This document shows positions 35,301 to 48,171 of a DNA stretch of 64,000 bases, one piece after another; the first letter of the stretch is position 1, and each line of letters begins with the position of its first letter. Location: contig NC_083387.1 of assembly GCF_031755915.1 (NCBI RefSeq), positions 23,438,501 through 23,502,500 of the forward strand. The letters are read 5' to 3'. The notes under the pieces were generated by a model, which was not told the origin of the DNA, did not search any database, and worked only from the letters and a program-made list of their open reading frames with translations. The DNA is from Ziziphus jujuba (taxonomy: Eukaryota > Streptophyta > Magnoliopsida > Rosales > Rhamnaceae). The position numbers and the translations under genes are program-made.

Positions 35301-35935
35301 GAACTGGAAGTTTTTAATTGTAATTCTTTTAAGAGTTGACTAAGTTGATTAGTTTTATTAGGAAGGGTTGGAACTTTTGTAATATCTGGAAATTTTATAA
35401 GTGGTTGGGGTTTAAGTTCTTCTTTAGAGGAATTATCAATTTTGGTTTCTATTTTATCTAATTGTTTACCTATTGTAATAAGACTTTGATTTGTGTAATT
35501 ATTTTGTTCAATGACTTTTCTAGTTTCATTAATTAAATCTTTGTTTTCATTTGGGGAAGTTTTAAATGGCGAGGCTATGACTTGATTATTTAAATGGGGA
35601 ATGATTATTTTTTCAACGGGAGGGTGAGTAGACAGAACTGTGGATTTATCTGATTTAATCCATTTTTCTTTTGTTAAAGTTTTTAAATTGTTTAAGAGAT
35701 AATAATATTTTTCGAGAAAGTCGAAAAATTTTATATCAAATTTAAGTTGTAACATTGTTTGTTTCCAAGTTTGTCAAATTTCTTCTTTTTGTTCTCTAGT
35801 GTGTGATTGTCTATATTTGATTAATCTATCTTGATTTTTATCGGACATCATTTCTTGATTTAATTGTTTCCAATGTGGTTTAAAGGGTGTATCTAGTGTG
35901 TTTAATTGGTGATCTATGAAATCTGAGGCTTATAT
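32345..35935 (-). pseudogene. Endogenous caulimovirid (pararetrovirus) relic lacking reverse transcriptase
   Basis: The core is a 1,024-codon open frame on the minus strand (35755-32681). In order: a low-complexity Asn/Lys-rich N-terminus; a gag/coat-like region with conserved Trp pairs (about residues 225-420); a Lys-rich stretch; a CCHC knuckle (CFKCNKFGHFANQC, about residues 498-511); a coiled-coil-like stretch (about 655-695); an aspartic protease site with Asp-Ser-Gly-Ala-Asp at about residue 751; an AT-rich joint; and, from a Met at 32977, a viroplasmin-like/RNase H1 N-terminal type domain. A TGA at 32681 interrupts that last domain, and homology-like sequence continues in frame to about 32345. 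Upstream, a TGA just before the Met at 35755 separates it from similar sequence up to 35935. The reverse transcriptase and RNase H expected after the protease are absent, apparently deleted. The assignment to Caulimoviridae comes from domain content and order. The genus is unresolved. Replication is not possible from this copy. Confidence 0.75.
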
Positions 35936-36023
35936 ATATATATATATATATATATATAAGTATATATTAAAAAATAACAATTAATTAACCATTATATTAT
36001 TATGTGATCTATGAAATCTGAGG

Positions 36024-36067
<44 letters not shown>

Positions 36068-36110
36068 TATATATTAAAAAATAACAATTAATTAACCATT
36101 ATATTATTAT
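35910..36110. repeat. Two-copy tandem duplication, period 95 bp, at the edge of the viral relic
   Basis: TGATCTATGAAATCTGAGGC, a TA run, then AGTATATATTAAAAAATAAC and an ATTATATTATTATG tail occur at 35910 and 36005. The first bases belong to the viral-like reading frame, so the duplication is younger than the insertion. Confidence 0.9.
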
Positions 36111-39100
36111 GAATTTGTAAATAACTATTATATTCATATAAAATAATTTTAATTGGAGATAAGTGGTAGATAAATCATATAAACCATATATATATATATA
36201 TATATATAAGAAATATTCAAATTTTTGGTATTGATGGAAATATTTAAAATTTAAAATATAAAAATTTTCATGGATATACCGGAAAATATCGAATATCGAT
36301 AAAAATCCACAAAAAATGATGAAAAATTATTTTAAAAAAATGAAAATTTTTGTTGAAATTTTAAAATTGATTTATTTAATCAATAAATTATTTAATTGAT
36401 TATAAAAATTGTAAAAATACTAAATAGATATTATATTTCTCTTAATTAATTTAATTTATAGTAAGTGGTAATATTAATAAATAAATTATTGTCAATAAAA
36501 ATATGAAAAAATGTATATATTTGATAAAAATTGTTTATTAATTAAGATAAAACAATTATTATAATTACATTATATTCTGTAAATATCATCTCAATACTCG
36601 TAGAATTTTTCAATGGTTACAAATTATTGATCATTTTCTAGTTATCATTTTAAGATGTGAAATATAAAAAGTAATAATTAAAAAATCTAACTTTTTGATA
36701 ATTTTTCATGTAATTATTAACATGTCAACCATAAAAATCTTGTATTAAATGTAATTATCCTTAATGTTTAGTATAATATATTCTATCTTTTTTTTATATG
36801 TTTAATGTTATTAATTTAAATATTATCAATACCAATTCTACATAATATTGTATTTCTATATTATTATTTTTAATTTTTATATAATCAACTATTAATTTGT
36901 AATTATAGAATTCTAATGAATCTAAATCTATCTTATATAAAATATATAATAAGTATATATAACTTTATTAATAAATAAAACCTATCAAGATTACTCAATT
37001 TAATTAACTTCATTTTTTTTATATCATTAAATATTTGAAAAATAATTAAAAGTTAAAAAAAATATAACCATAGTTAATTTCATAAAATAATTTATTAAAC
37101 ATCAATAATATTGATAAATTGTTTTTATAAAAAAAATTTACAAATTTTATAGATATTTTAAAAATTTTTATAGAAAATTTCAAAATTTCGATGGATATTA
37201 TAAATTTTTTAATCAAATTGTTGAAAATTTAATGTGAATATTTTAACCAAAATTTCCATAAAAATTTTAATGGATAATATGAAAATTCTATCCATTTCCA
37301 TTTAAAATCTATATTTTTTTTAACTTTTAAAAAAAATAGAAATTTCAAATCTTATACAATAGTAAAAAATATATATATATAAATATATTTAATTAATAAT
37401 AATTTTCAATAAAAATAAAAATATTATTTTATAATAAAATTATATAGAATTTATTTAATAATTAAACTAAAAATTTCCAAAAACAATTGAAAAGGGAAAA
37501 AAAAAAAAAAAATTGGACAACATATAACGTGTGTGGCGGTGGGAAGGAAAGAGAGGGGGCACAATTATAGATTTCTATTCTAACAAGGTCAAAAGGCAAA
37601 TAAGTATATTAAAAATAAAACAAGAAAATTGAGGAGGGCATTGGGCCCCATGTGGGTCCGCGGAAGTCATTGGAATCCTTTTATTTATTTATTTTTCTGC
37701 TTCAACAGAACCTCCTTTTTAGTTTTAAAAATAAAATATGATCATTTGAAAATCTAGACCACATCAGTCAAACACACCGATATATTAAGTACATCCTGGA
37801 AAATGAGAACATAACATCCTCCAAACGATTAAACATTATTATTATTATTATTATTTTATCGTTTACCATATATAATTTTTTTAATATTTTAAATTTATAA
37901 TTTTTTAATATAAATATAAATAATTAATCAACTGAATTAATCTCATTTAATAATATAGTTAAATTAATTAATTAATATTTTCAATTTCCATCTCATTCTT
38001 TGATTTATTTTTTAAAAGAGAGGAAATACTTAATAAAACTTTTTGAAAAAGGTAAATAGCAAAAAGAAAATAAATAAGATAAATAAATATGGAAAGTATA
38101 TTTTTTTTATTATTATTAATATTAACCAATATTTCATTTACATTTCAGGTAGGGAATAAATATAAAAATATTTTTTAAATTTTTTATAAATTATTAAAAT
38201 CCCTTAGTGATAATCAAAATTGCTTTTATACCTTTGTTATAATTAAATTACCTTTAAAAATTTTATTTACATTTTTTTTTTTTGCAAAAATTAATTTTTT
38301 TTGATAATTTTGCAAAAATTAATTTGAAGGTCTGAAAATTTTATTAACCTATATTCTTAAATTTATTTGACAAACCTTTCTTATTTTCTCCGTTCATTTT
38401 CTAAATTTTATGTATCAACGGACAAAGGCTGCTTTTCCCACATATTAATAAAACATGATAGTTTTTAAGATATTAAAGTCAATGATTTCCTTATTACCTT
38501 TACCAAAACTTGTTGCCACTCAAATATATGCCTAGTAACAATTAAATTCTTAATTTCATTAGTTGTTTATGATTATTTTTATGAAATTTAACGGTGTTTA
38601 ACTATATTAGTCCAATTTATACACAGACAGTCTAACGTTAAAAATTATTGTTTCTAATTATTTAAGTTTAAATCTTTTCACCTTCAATATAAAAAATAAA
38701 TAAATAAATAAACTACTCTATTAATCCTAAATTATGCTTATATTTGTACTTTAGATACTGATTTTTTTTTTTGGTTTTTTCTTTTTGTTTTTTTAATTTT
38801 AGAGCATGCAATATATGTATATATGTATATATATATATATTGTAACAAAAATAACGAAATTAGAAAATCCAACAATCATAAAAGGTTGTTGTATGTTATA
38901 TTTTAAGGTATGTAGTATACCTATTGTAACAAAAAATAACAAAATTAGAAAATCTGACAACCTTACAAACTGTTGTTTGCTGTATTAAGTGCATTGCATG
39001 TTCTAGAATTGTTAAAAAATATGCAAAATAATCTAAAGATTAAAGTGTATGAAAAACTAAAATGTCAAAAAACAAATTTAGGACCAAAGTGTAACTGAGG

Positions 39101-40879
39101 GTATGGTTCAATGACTAATCGAGTAATAATAACCCTAAATTTAATGGTACAAAACTATTTGATTGGACGAAAGAATCGAGAAAACCAATAATTTCAACAG
39201 CAATATAAGAATTTTTATTGTTTGGAAAGTAAAAGTGTAAAACATGCCATAGTTGTTTTTTTATTTTTTGAAAAGAAAAAACATGCCAGAAATTTTTTTT
39301 TTGAGCATTACAAAATATCCAAAATCCATCTGTATATGATTCGAACTTATATGTGGCATAGATAAAGATGCTCAATCATTGGAGATAATTTTTTTTGTCA
39401 AAACATGTCAGAATTGGAAAAGGTAAAAATGATATCATAACCCATTACAATTAACATTGCTAAGATATAATTAAGGTGAGGAATATCCATTCCTTCTTAA
39501 TATTAAATCTTCATCTTAATCACTAATTAGTGTCAAATCCCACTTCTCAAACCTAACCCCTCAACTCCCAAATTGCCAACAATTTTTTTTTTTTTAAAAG
39601 GGGAAAAAAAAAAAAACCTCAACCTCAGCCTTGTCTCAATCTGCGTTAAATAAACTAGAACAAAGGAATAATCACGAAAGAAAATTAAACTTAGTTGTGT
39701 ACACGTAGCTCCAGCATTGGACCGTTTTACATGGATGAGGGATCTAGGAGACAATTATCTTGTTTTCTTTTCAACCAGACCAATAAATATTATATTATTG
39801 TTTTCTCCGTTCATTTATAAATTATCTGCAACGTTCTTTTTAATCCAGTGCACATCCACATGAGGGACAACTTTTCCTCCTAGTTTCATGCAAAGGTGGC
39901 TTTTTGAGGAAACTTTGGGATTTGCTTCTTAATGACATTGACAACGCTTGGTTTTGTTGAAATATATGGCTCAGTGTAATTGGTTCAGCATAGATGCGTT
40001 TAGCCTTTTAATTTTTTAAGAAACTACGTCGTCTATAAGTCTTCTATTAGATTAGTCTTCAGCTTTAGGAATTGCATTTTACTGAGGAATATTAAGAAGT
40101 AAAAAACTCTTTGGGAGAATCAGATTATTGAATCCATTATCTTTCCTCTAGAAGGTTTTGTCCAGAAAATTTAGATTGTCCTACATCAATATACCCAATA
40201 ATAACATCTTTACTTCCGATTGAAACTTGTTTACAACTATTTGATAATATTTTTAAAAAAAAAAAAAATCTATTTGTTGCTTTAATATATAGCGGGTCTA
40301 CTTTTTAATAGCTTAAAGTTTTTTAAGTCAGTAAAAAAATTATTATACTATTTCCAAAAAAAAAAAACACTAATCTCACTTAAATTTTTTAAAATTGATT
40401 GTAAATTATGCTTTTTTTGTTTTCTGAGATTGGTATACATTGTTTCAGTTTGCAGCTTTCCGCTATGAATTTGACAAATATGTCTGATTCGGAAAAAAAG
40501 AAAATAAAAATCTAAAAAGACTTTCAATTTATTGTTAACTATACATATCTATATATATATATATATATATGAAGAGGTAGTATCATCATCATTACGAATT
40601 CTCAAAAGGAACCCAGGAGTCAAATAAATTCCAATTGAATTACAAATATTGTACTTGAGGAGAACCAACTGCCACATATTCACAAACACATTGCAGCTAT
40701 ATATTTCTCTATGCAAAATATGTACATTATCAAAACCTTGGTATTATAAACTACCTTCAAAACAACTCAATAGCTTAAAGTTGTAAGAAAGCACTTCAAA
40801 AAAGGAATGCCTATAGCTTTAAATCTGTAAGAAAAAACACTCGAAAAAAGTAAAAAGGAATGTGTATAGTTTGTAATCA
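36111..40879. other. AT-rich intergenic region
   Basis: No genes were found. Positions 36200-37320 are extremely A/T-rich and contain ATGGAAAT- and TTTTCATGGATAT-like motifs at the left and loosely complementary ones at the right, which could be a decayed inverted-repeat element, but I cannot align them convincingly. Open frames at 39115-39375 and 39533-39754 show no recognisable domain. The 38841-38990 tandem duplication is listed separately. Confidence 0.5.
38841..38990. repeat. Two-copy tandem duplication, period 84 bp
   Basis: TGTAACAAAAATAACGAAAT followed by TAGAAAATCCAAC and GTTGTT starts at 38841 and again, with about ten changes, at 38925. Confidence 0.8.
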
Positions 40880-43847
40880 TCAAAGCCAAGAAACTAGTGT
40901 TCTAAGAAAGATGATGAAGAGAATGAGCATGCAGTGAAGGGGTCTTTGCATGGAGCTACCATTTGGTAATGCTGGGAAATTGTCTGGTTGAGGCATCTGA
41001 CAGTCCTCACCATTGAAATATATTCTCCGAGGGAGAGCCCAGCCATTACTAAGTGTAAATGAGTCTTCCTTATTTAATAGTATCTCTGTAGTTACTGAAC
41101 CCGGTTTGTCCTCAACCGCTTGCAACAACACATCATTGTAGTACTTTATTCCCCAGAAGAGGGCAACATCATCTGCCACATTCAAACCGATTCAGAAACA
41201 CGACAAACTTAAGAGTACTAGAAGATATTATGCATGAAGTTCTGTAATTTGATGTAAATTAACCATCAAAATCTTACATTTCAATTGTTATAATAAAGTT
41301 ATAAATACAACCATACATGTAAAAATTACTAGAGACATCTTACCATTTCCTGGCTAGAGTCTAAGGAACAGAGAATTCTGTTTTTTTATGCTAAGAGAAG
41401 TTAAGATTGAGGTAGTTGTCATACACATAAAGCCTCAAAGTTTTATGCAAGGAATTAACAATTGAGAAACGCTAGCATTTCATATATGATATGATCTGGG
41501 TTCACTAGATTACCAAGCCCTGAATCAATAGTCATGCATATAATGTTGTGATGTCACACTTTCGATTTAAGGATGCTAAAACTTAAGTATGAAGTAAGCA
41601 TTGTTATTGGCGTTTTAACATTACAGTATAGCAAGTATCCAAGAAAAAAGCTCTCCAGAAACAACTGAGGGAAGCATTATTAATGTTTTCTTAAGCATAG
41701 CAAGCATTGTTAATGTCTTCTTAAGTACCTTCGAATCCAACTGAGGGAAGCACAGTGCTGTTGAAACTATAAGTTGTTGTATTCTTGTTGAAACCGGGAT
41801 GCTGTACCATAACATTCCAGTCCGTGTAGTTTCTGTTGTAGTTATAGTTAGAAATTGTAAGTTTTATCCTCCAATAATCCTTGTAGTTGTTCTTAACATG
41901 CCAATGAACTTGAATTGGGCACATGTGATAAGTGCATTGCACTGTGTCGAGATTTTCAACAATCATTGATGATGGTAAAGGGCCTCCTTCTCTGGTAGCA
42001 TGAGAGAGATAGAGAGAGAGACAAGTGTGCTTAAAGTTGGAAATATGGATAGAAATAGATGCCCAATAGCTATTTAGAATGTAGCTAAGAATTAAGGTTT
42101 CACCTTACGCATGTATGTGATTTTTCACTTGCTTCTCTACAGCCACAGCTACATAAAGGGCATGATGTGACATTAGGATTGTAAAATGTAGAGAGTGAAA
42201 CACAACATGTTGGTGTTCTGTTAGCCAAAAAACTGGAATACGTGCAACTTGACTTCCATGTTCCTGCAACACAATAATGAATGATAAGAATTGGTACGAA
42301 ACACTTGAGAGAATATTTTCTAATTTTGTGGCAAAAGTTGTCCTTTTCATTCTCTTTTTTCTTCAATACTAAAAACAAGATATGGTCATAACGTTAAAAC
42401 AAAGGTTCACAGATTTTACGGTGTTCAATGGTTTACTTAATGTTTACAGTCTCCCATCAATTTACCATCTCACAACCTCCTACATTTCTTTTTTCCTGTT
42501 TAGGTAAAGCTCTAAAATAACATATGGATTATCATTATCCTAAATGCCAAGCTTCAACCTACTTATATGATTTTAACTACTAATTATATGCCATCAGATC
42601 CTTTAATGTCAATAGATGGCTATTTTTCAAACTCTTGCATTACCAAATCAAATTTTTCACAACTGAAACTGTAGACTTCGTGCATTTAACAACTTTCTAA
42701 TGTCAAATTGTTTTGCATTTAGCAAGAAGCACTTACTGAAAACTTGAACTTGTCTTCTACCCCCAATAGCTGAAGTGACTGTGGGAGCAACATCCATAAC
42801 TGGACCACAAGTATAACCAGGGCCTGGAGCCATAAATGTAATATTACGGGGTGCATATCCAGTAGTATTACCCCCCAAGTTTCCAACTTTCATTTCAAAG
42901 GAAGAGAATGACATAGAAGGGTTAACAGCCCAGGCATGAAGAATGCCACCACGACAGCAGTCCTCTGACTTGTTTTCGGGCAAACCTTCTGGCATGAGAT
43001 CAACTATGACAGGATCTTTCTTGCATGAGTGTGGTATATCAAACTTAAAGGATGAGCAGTTTCCCCCTTCAGTTGCAAAGGCACCTCTCATTGACCAAAT
43101 CACCTCATCCTTCGCCCACCTCCACCCTAGCTTCCAGCCAGATTTGTCAATATGTCTATACTGGTAGTAGTTTTGGATTGTCACTCTTGCCTGCAAACAA
43201 TATTTCCCAGTCTTAAAACATTTTGTTACATGAAAGCACCCATGAATCGTATAGTAGACTTCCTTAACACCCGAATAAAATAAAAATTTGTAAAATGTAT
43301 TTCAGAGGCGCATCATCTAAATAAGCTTGTTCTGACAATACAACTAAAGGGACTTCATAAATAAATTTGGGAATCTCCCTTTATATGCAAAAATTTGCAC
43401 TCACGACTTGACCATGAAGGTAGGCCCTTCATCAAAAACCAAAGTGAAGCAAATAAGCTTTAAGTGAAATGAACAGAAAATTCCCAAATCATAAACATTA
43501 GCCACATACTTTCTCTCATAGTTGGATATTTTGTTTCACAATATTATACGATCGAACCAAAGTGCAGTACTGAGATGAAATACAGCACTAACCAGATAGC
43601 CATCAGTAGTCCATTGATGAATATCAAAAGTAACTGTAATGTTACCATTTGGATCCATGGGATCATAGCAATCTGAAAAACAGAAGAAAGCAGAACATGA
43701 TTCATAAAAAAGTTCTCTCCCAAAAAAAAAAAATTCCAAATCAAAAGAGCAACATAGGAAAAGTATGATGCCTGATAAACTGCACATAGCAACTAATAAT
43801 ATCAATATCAGTACAAAGGGCCGTACACAAAAAAGGATAATTGCCAT
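40880..43847 (-). CDS. COBL: COBRA-like GPI-anchored protein
   Basis: Six exons on the minus strand: 43847 to 43781 (or 43772), 43672-43593, 43190-42737, 42263-42104, 41991-41729 and 41172-40880, giving about 438-441 residues, the usual COBRA length. In order: signal peptide MAIILFCVRPFVLILILLVA; YDPMDPNGNITVTFD-IHQW; the carbohydrate-binding-like N-domain (NYYQYRHIDKSGWKLGWRWA, EVIWSM); APGPGYTCGP; the Cys-rich centre TPTCCVSLSTFYNPNV with CSCGC; CTYHMCPIQVHWHVKNNYKD; YFNGEDCQMPQP; and a hydrophobic tail (LHCMLILFIIFLRTLVSWL) after NGSSM that suits GPI-anchor addition. COBRA proteins sit at the outer plasma membrane and wall and guide cellulose microfibril deposition. Internal phases agree. 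The exon 1 donor is uncertain: A|GTTTAT at 43780 or a GC donor at 43771, both keeping frame. The subfamily (for example COBL4 or COBL6 type) is not settled. Confidence 0.88.
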
Positions 43848-44782
43848 TTTTTTTTTTTTTTCCTTCTTCTTTTGGGATGAGCAGTAAAGATGGAGAGCAA
43901 AGTTGTACTAGAATGAAAAGAACATGGTCTTCAACATGGACTAAATTAGCAAAGATAAGAAACAGATGCTCTATATTAACTTCTAGAGAAAAATCCACCA
44001 GTTTCTAGTATTCATCCTTATACATGGTTGGAATCAAACAAGAATTATTGGAAATATCAACTGGGGTAAAAGCAGACAAATCCAAAATTGACTAGGTTCT
44101 TTCATGATGGAATTAGACAGGTCATGCATGTTAAGAAACAGAAAATATTCGGAAGCTCCATTTTGTCTTACTCATTATCCCTATTAGATACTTTTAAAAG
44201 GGCGGCACAGAGTACTTGGTCTTCCAAACCCATTTGACCAAAAGAAAAATCCACTTTCAAACCCTACTCAAACTAAAAAAGATCAGAATAATTTTGATAG
44301 TTTAACTGACAAAACAAATTTGACCCATAAAATGGTTAGTTTTAGAATATGGCTTACCAAGGGTTAGCTTCTTATAACTCTTTCCTATATATATATATAT
44401 ATATATATATATCTTTTCTTCTCTCTTGCTTCAGAGAGCAGAACTTGAAGTAAACCAAACTTCTGAGGAACATTAGGATAAATTGCAAAGCTGGCGTAAC
44501 ACAGTGGTATAGTTATGGTGGTAAAGAGTAACAGTACAGAAAATAGAAATAATATCTAAAGAATAAAATTAGTAAATACTTTTTTAGTACAAAATCTAGG
44601 AATAATTTTCTAAAGTTAAAGATTATGTGTAAATAATGTTACATACATAAAGATAAAGAAAATGAGAGAAAGGGTAAAAATGGAGAAAAAATGATTTGAG
44701 AAGAAATTGGGATATGGATTTTGAAGAATCATTTCTAAACAAAGATACATTTTTTTTCTTAATGTTTTTAAGAACCAAAAAT

Positions 44783-44823
<41 letters not shown>

Positions 44824-46281
44824 TACAAAAGAAACCTGGTAGATACTACTACTTTCTATAAAACCAACTCCAATTTTTAACAATTGTAAGGTCTTACTTA
44901 CATAAAAGAGCATTTGTTTTCCAGATTGTTTCAAACAAGTATGTGTTAAAAAGTATAAGTAATGTTTGTCCACTTCCTGTTAGATATATTAGATATATAT
45001 AACGCTTTGTAGCAAAAAATAAACAAATAAATAAAAATAAAATCCATATACATATATAACGCTCTTTTATTCAAAGCCCCGGTACCCAAATGATTACCAC
45101 CTCTAGGCAAATTTTTATATTTTTTTGGATAATTTCTGGGCAATTTTTTTCAAATTAACCAATAAAATAATACTAAATCAACAAGCCATAAGTAAAAACA
45201 GATTTTTACGATCCTTCATGGCTTGCTTCATGTGAAATTGGCGGCTCCACTTTCATTGTTGAAGCAGATACACTTAAAGCTTCACTAATCTATTACCCAA
45301 AAAATAAAAATTAAATTAAATTAAAAAAAATGCTTCACTAATGTGTAATTACTTATTACAGGAGGCCTACGCTTGTTGGTAATTTTGAATAAAATGCTGT
45401 TTGGGCCCCATGTGAATACAGGACCTAGAAATTGGGCCGAGGGTTGTTTTAAACTTTGGGCGTCCTCCGGGTCTGCCCCCATCAATCTTCATTTTTCATG
45501 ATCATAGATGTGTATATATAGAGCTTGGAATCTCCTTGAAACAGAACGTGAAGAGGAAAAGGATTTCTCCTATATTTTCATAGAAAACTCAAATTTCAAA
45601 AATGTTTTTATTCCATTCATGTATATATTTTTTTTATTAATCAACAATAAAATTAAATTTATATGTATATATATTTCTTTCTATGATAGATTCTAAATCC
45701 TAAACAAAAGAATGGGTTATTACTTATTATAATTAGTGCTTCAATTTTTTATTTTTTTTTCATTGATAAAGAGTTCTCCCATTTGTTGATGTCCAAGGCA
45801 CAGGAATTTTAGCTCAAGGCTTGGCCTTGTACTAAGAGTGGCAAATTTTGTTAAACAGTGGGCAATGGTGGTTGCTTCTCTAGCAAATCATTTCATTACA
45901 GTTTTATTTTAGTCACCAGTTTTGTTCACCAAAATTTTGCTGACTAATATATTGTAGCATTAATGATTGAATATAAACTTATAAAATAATGTTTATCACC
46001 ACATCATTTACTACCGAAAATTGCTAAATATTGGATGCTCTAATTTACTAAAATCCCCCCTTCCCATTTATAAAAATAAAATTATATTCATTAATGACTA
46101 CTATTATTTATTGTTTGAAAATAGATGTGAAGGAATTAAGCAGAAAGTAGTTTTCTATCACTAACAGGAGGACTATGCTTTAAGCCTGTAGATCTTTTTT
46201 GTCTGTTGCATTCAATACAGCAGTTTATTTAATGGACTGATTGGAAATAGGTAGTAATTTATATATATGTTCTGATTCTGG

Positions 46282-46315
<34 letters not shown>

Positions 46316-47076
46316 AACTAATGCATGCTTATCTGCCACGAATAATCATCTCTTATCTAGTAATCTAATCTAACCATTTGATTATATCCACGAGTAACCA
46401 AAAGATGAAAAATGCAACATAATTTTAAAGTTCAAGGTTTTGGCCTACATGGGAATATTTTATATATGTGTGGCATATAATTTTAATTTTATTTGCTAAT
46501 TCAGAAACAGAGGTGAAAACTGCTGCAAAAAATTGTAATCTGCCAGTGGCGATGGCTACCTAGCTGTATGTGGATATGCTTGGAGTGGTACTCGCTTATG
46601 ATTTTCTGTAATATTGATAAAAACTTGCATTGATTTGAGTTACCCAATCGAATCCTTGTTTATGCAGAATGAATATGCTTTAATTAATTTGCAAGTAAAA
46701 AAGCTGAAAATTTCGGCTTTAACGCCCTTAGGAAAGATAGGAAAGAATCATTTCGTATACAAGGCATATTTATATTTATATGCTTGTTCTTAGTGCTTGC
46801 ATGGCCGTCAGGTCAACTTTAAATTTTGGAAATTTCTGAGGCTTTCACTGCCCTCTAAATCGGAGCTAAAAACCGCGATGTTTTTGTTAAATTTATACCT
46901 TTTCCGTGGCTTTTTATCATTTGGACTTTTCACCTCAAAACATGGTGGATATGCCCATTAGCACACGCATTGCACTTACTCTGGATTTATATATAAATAT
47001 ATATTTCAACATTAATTTTGTACAAAGTGATCATATATAGCTAGTATTGTACTAAGAGACAGCCATAGATTTGGTC
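43848..47076. other. Intergenic region between the COBRA-like and XIP genes
   Basis: No gene was found. It holds an A run at 44785-44819, a (TA)n run at 44389-44412 and another at 46284-46313. Both neighbours are transcribed away from this 3.2-kb spacer, so it should contain both promoters. A TATATATAAATA motif at 46989-47000 lies 77 bases before the XIP start codon and is a plausible TATA box. Confidence 0.5.
46989..47000 (+). promoter_or_regulatory. Possible TATA box of the XIP gene
   Basis: TATATATAAATA lies 77 bases upstream of the ATG at 47077 in an otherwise AT-rich context. The call is weak because similar motifs abound in this DNA. Confidence 0.3.
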
Positions 47077-48171
47077 ATGAGCTCCCAAACTGAAGCTAAT
47101 AATGCAGAGCCAACAAGACGACATCCATTATCAGTTGAAAATTTTGAAATGGCAAAGTGTTTGATAAAAACCAACTCCACCATTTGGACAAAGTTTCTTG
47201 CCTTCATCGGTGCCCATGACTTCCTATCACCAGAGGTAATTAAGTTAATTTCCACTCCGCAATTAGTACATTAATTTTGCTTCTTCTTCATTAATTAATC
47301 AGGTTTTCTGTAAATTAATAGAATTAGGATCCTCTGCTTTTGATATGGTTTAACTTTCCAGGTATGGAGGGCATCGTTGACAGAGCTCGTGGCAACAGCT
47401 TTCCTCATATTCTCCCTCACATCCTCCATCATCTCCTGCTTAGAATCACAATCAACGGACCCGAAACTTCTAATCCCATTTGCTGTCTTCATCATAGCAT
47501 TCCTTTTCCTACTCGTCACTGTCCCATTATCCGGAGGCCATATGAGCCCTGTTTTCACTTTCATAGCAACCTTAAGAGGCCTAATAACACTCTCTCGTGC
47601 ATTCATCTATGTATTCGCACAATGTCTCGGATCAATTCTCTCCTTCTTCCTACTCCAAAGAGTGATGAACCAAAGCGCAGCGCGGAAATATTCATTGGGA
47701 GGATGTTCAATAACCGGCAATGGTTATGAAACAACCGGGATAAACACCATTACAGCTTTGGTTTTGGAGTTCTCGTGCACGTTTCTGGTGCTTTTGATTG
47801 GAGTAACGGTGGCATTCGATAAGAACATGAGCAAACAACTTGGGTTAGTAATGGTTTGTGTTGTGGTGGCCGGAGCAATGGGGGTTGCGGTTTTCGTGTC
47901 GATTTCGGTGACTGGGAGCGGTGGTTATGGTGGTGTGGGTTTGAACCCTGCAAGGTGTTTGGGTGCTGCATTGCTAGTGGGTGGTAGGTTGTGGGATGGA
48001 CATTGGGTTTTCTGGGTTGGTCCATTTTTAGCTTGTATTTTGTATTATGGATTTTCTTTGAGTTTGCCTAGAGAGGGCTTGAATTTTATAGATGGTGAAC
48101 ATGATATTTTGAGGTTGGCTCGGAATTGTTTTAGAACTAGTGTTGAAAGGAAAAATAACAGCAATGTCTGA
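47077..48171 (+). CDS. XIP1: Aquaporin, XIP (X/uncategorized intrinsic protein) subfamily
   Basis: Two exons, 47077-47235 and 47362-48171, with a phase-0 intron, encode 322 residues. After a hydrophilic N-terminus, membrane helices are visible at WRASLTELVATAFLIFSLTS, KLLIPFAVFIIAFLFLLVTV, ALVLEFSCTFLVLLIGVTVA, LGLVMVCVVVAGAMGVAVF and WVFWVGPFLACILYYGFSL, with a further one near LITLSRAFIYVFAQCLGSIL. Loop B carries SGGHMSPV, a variant of the NPA box as XIPs have. Loop E carries NPARC, the XIP signature with its conserved Cys. XIPs are plasma-membrane channels for water, glycerol, urea, metalloids and hydrogen peroxide, known from many eudicots but lost from Brassicaceae and monocots. The frame is intact. 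Copies of its 3' end and exons lie downstream (50.75-52.7 kb). Confidence 0.92.

Noticed and set aside
36200..37320. A possible large inverted-repeat element with ATGGAAAT-like ends
   Set aside because: Similarity between the ends is weak and the region is almost pure A/T, so matches are expected by chance.
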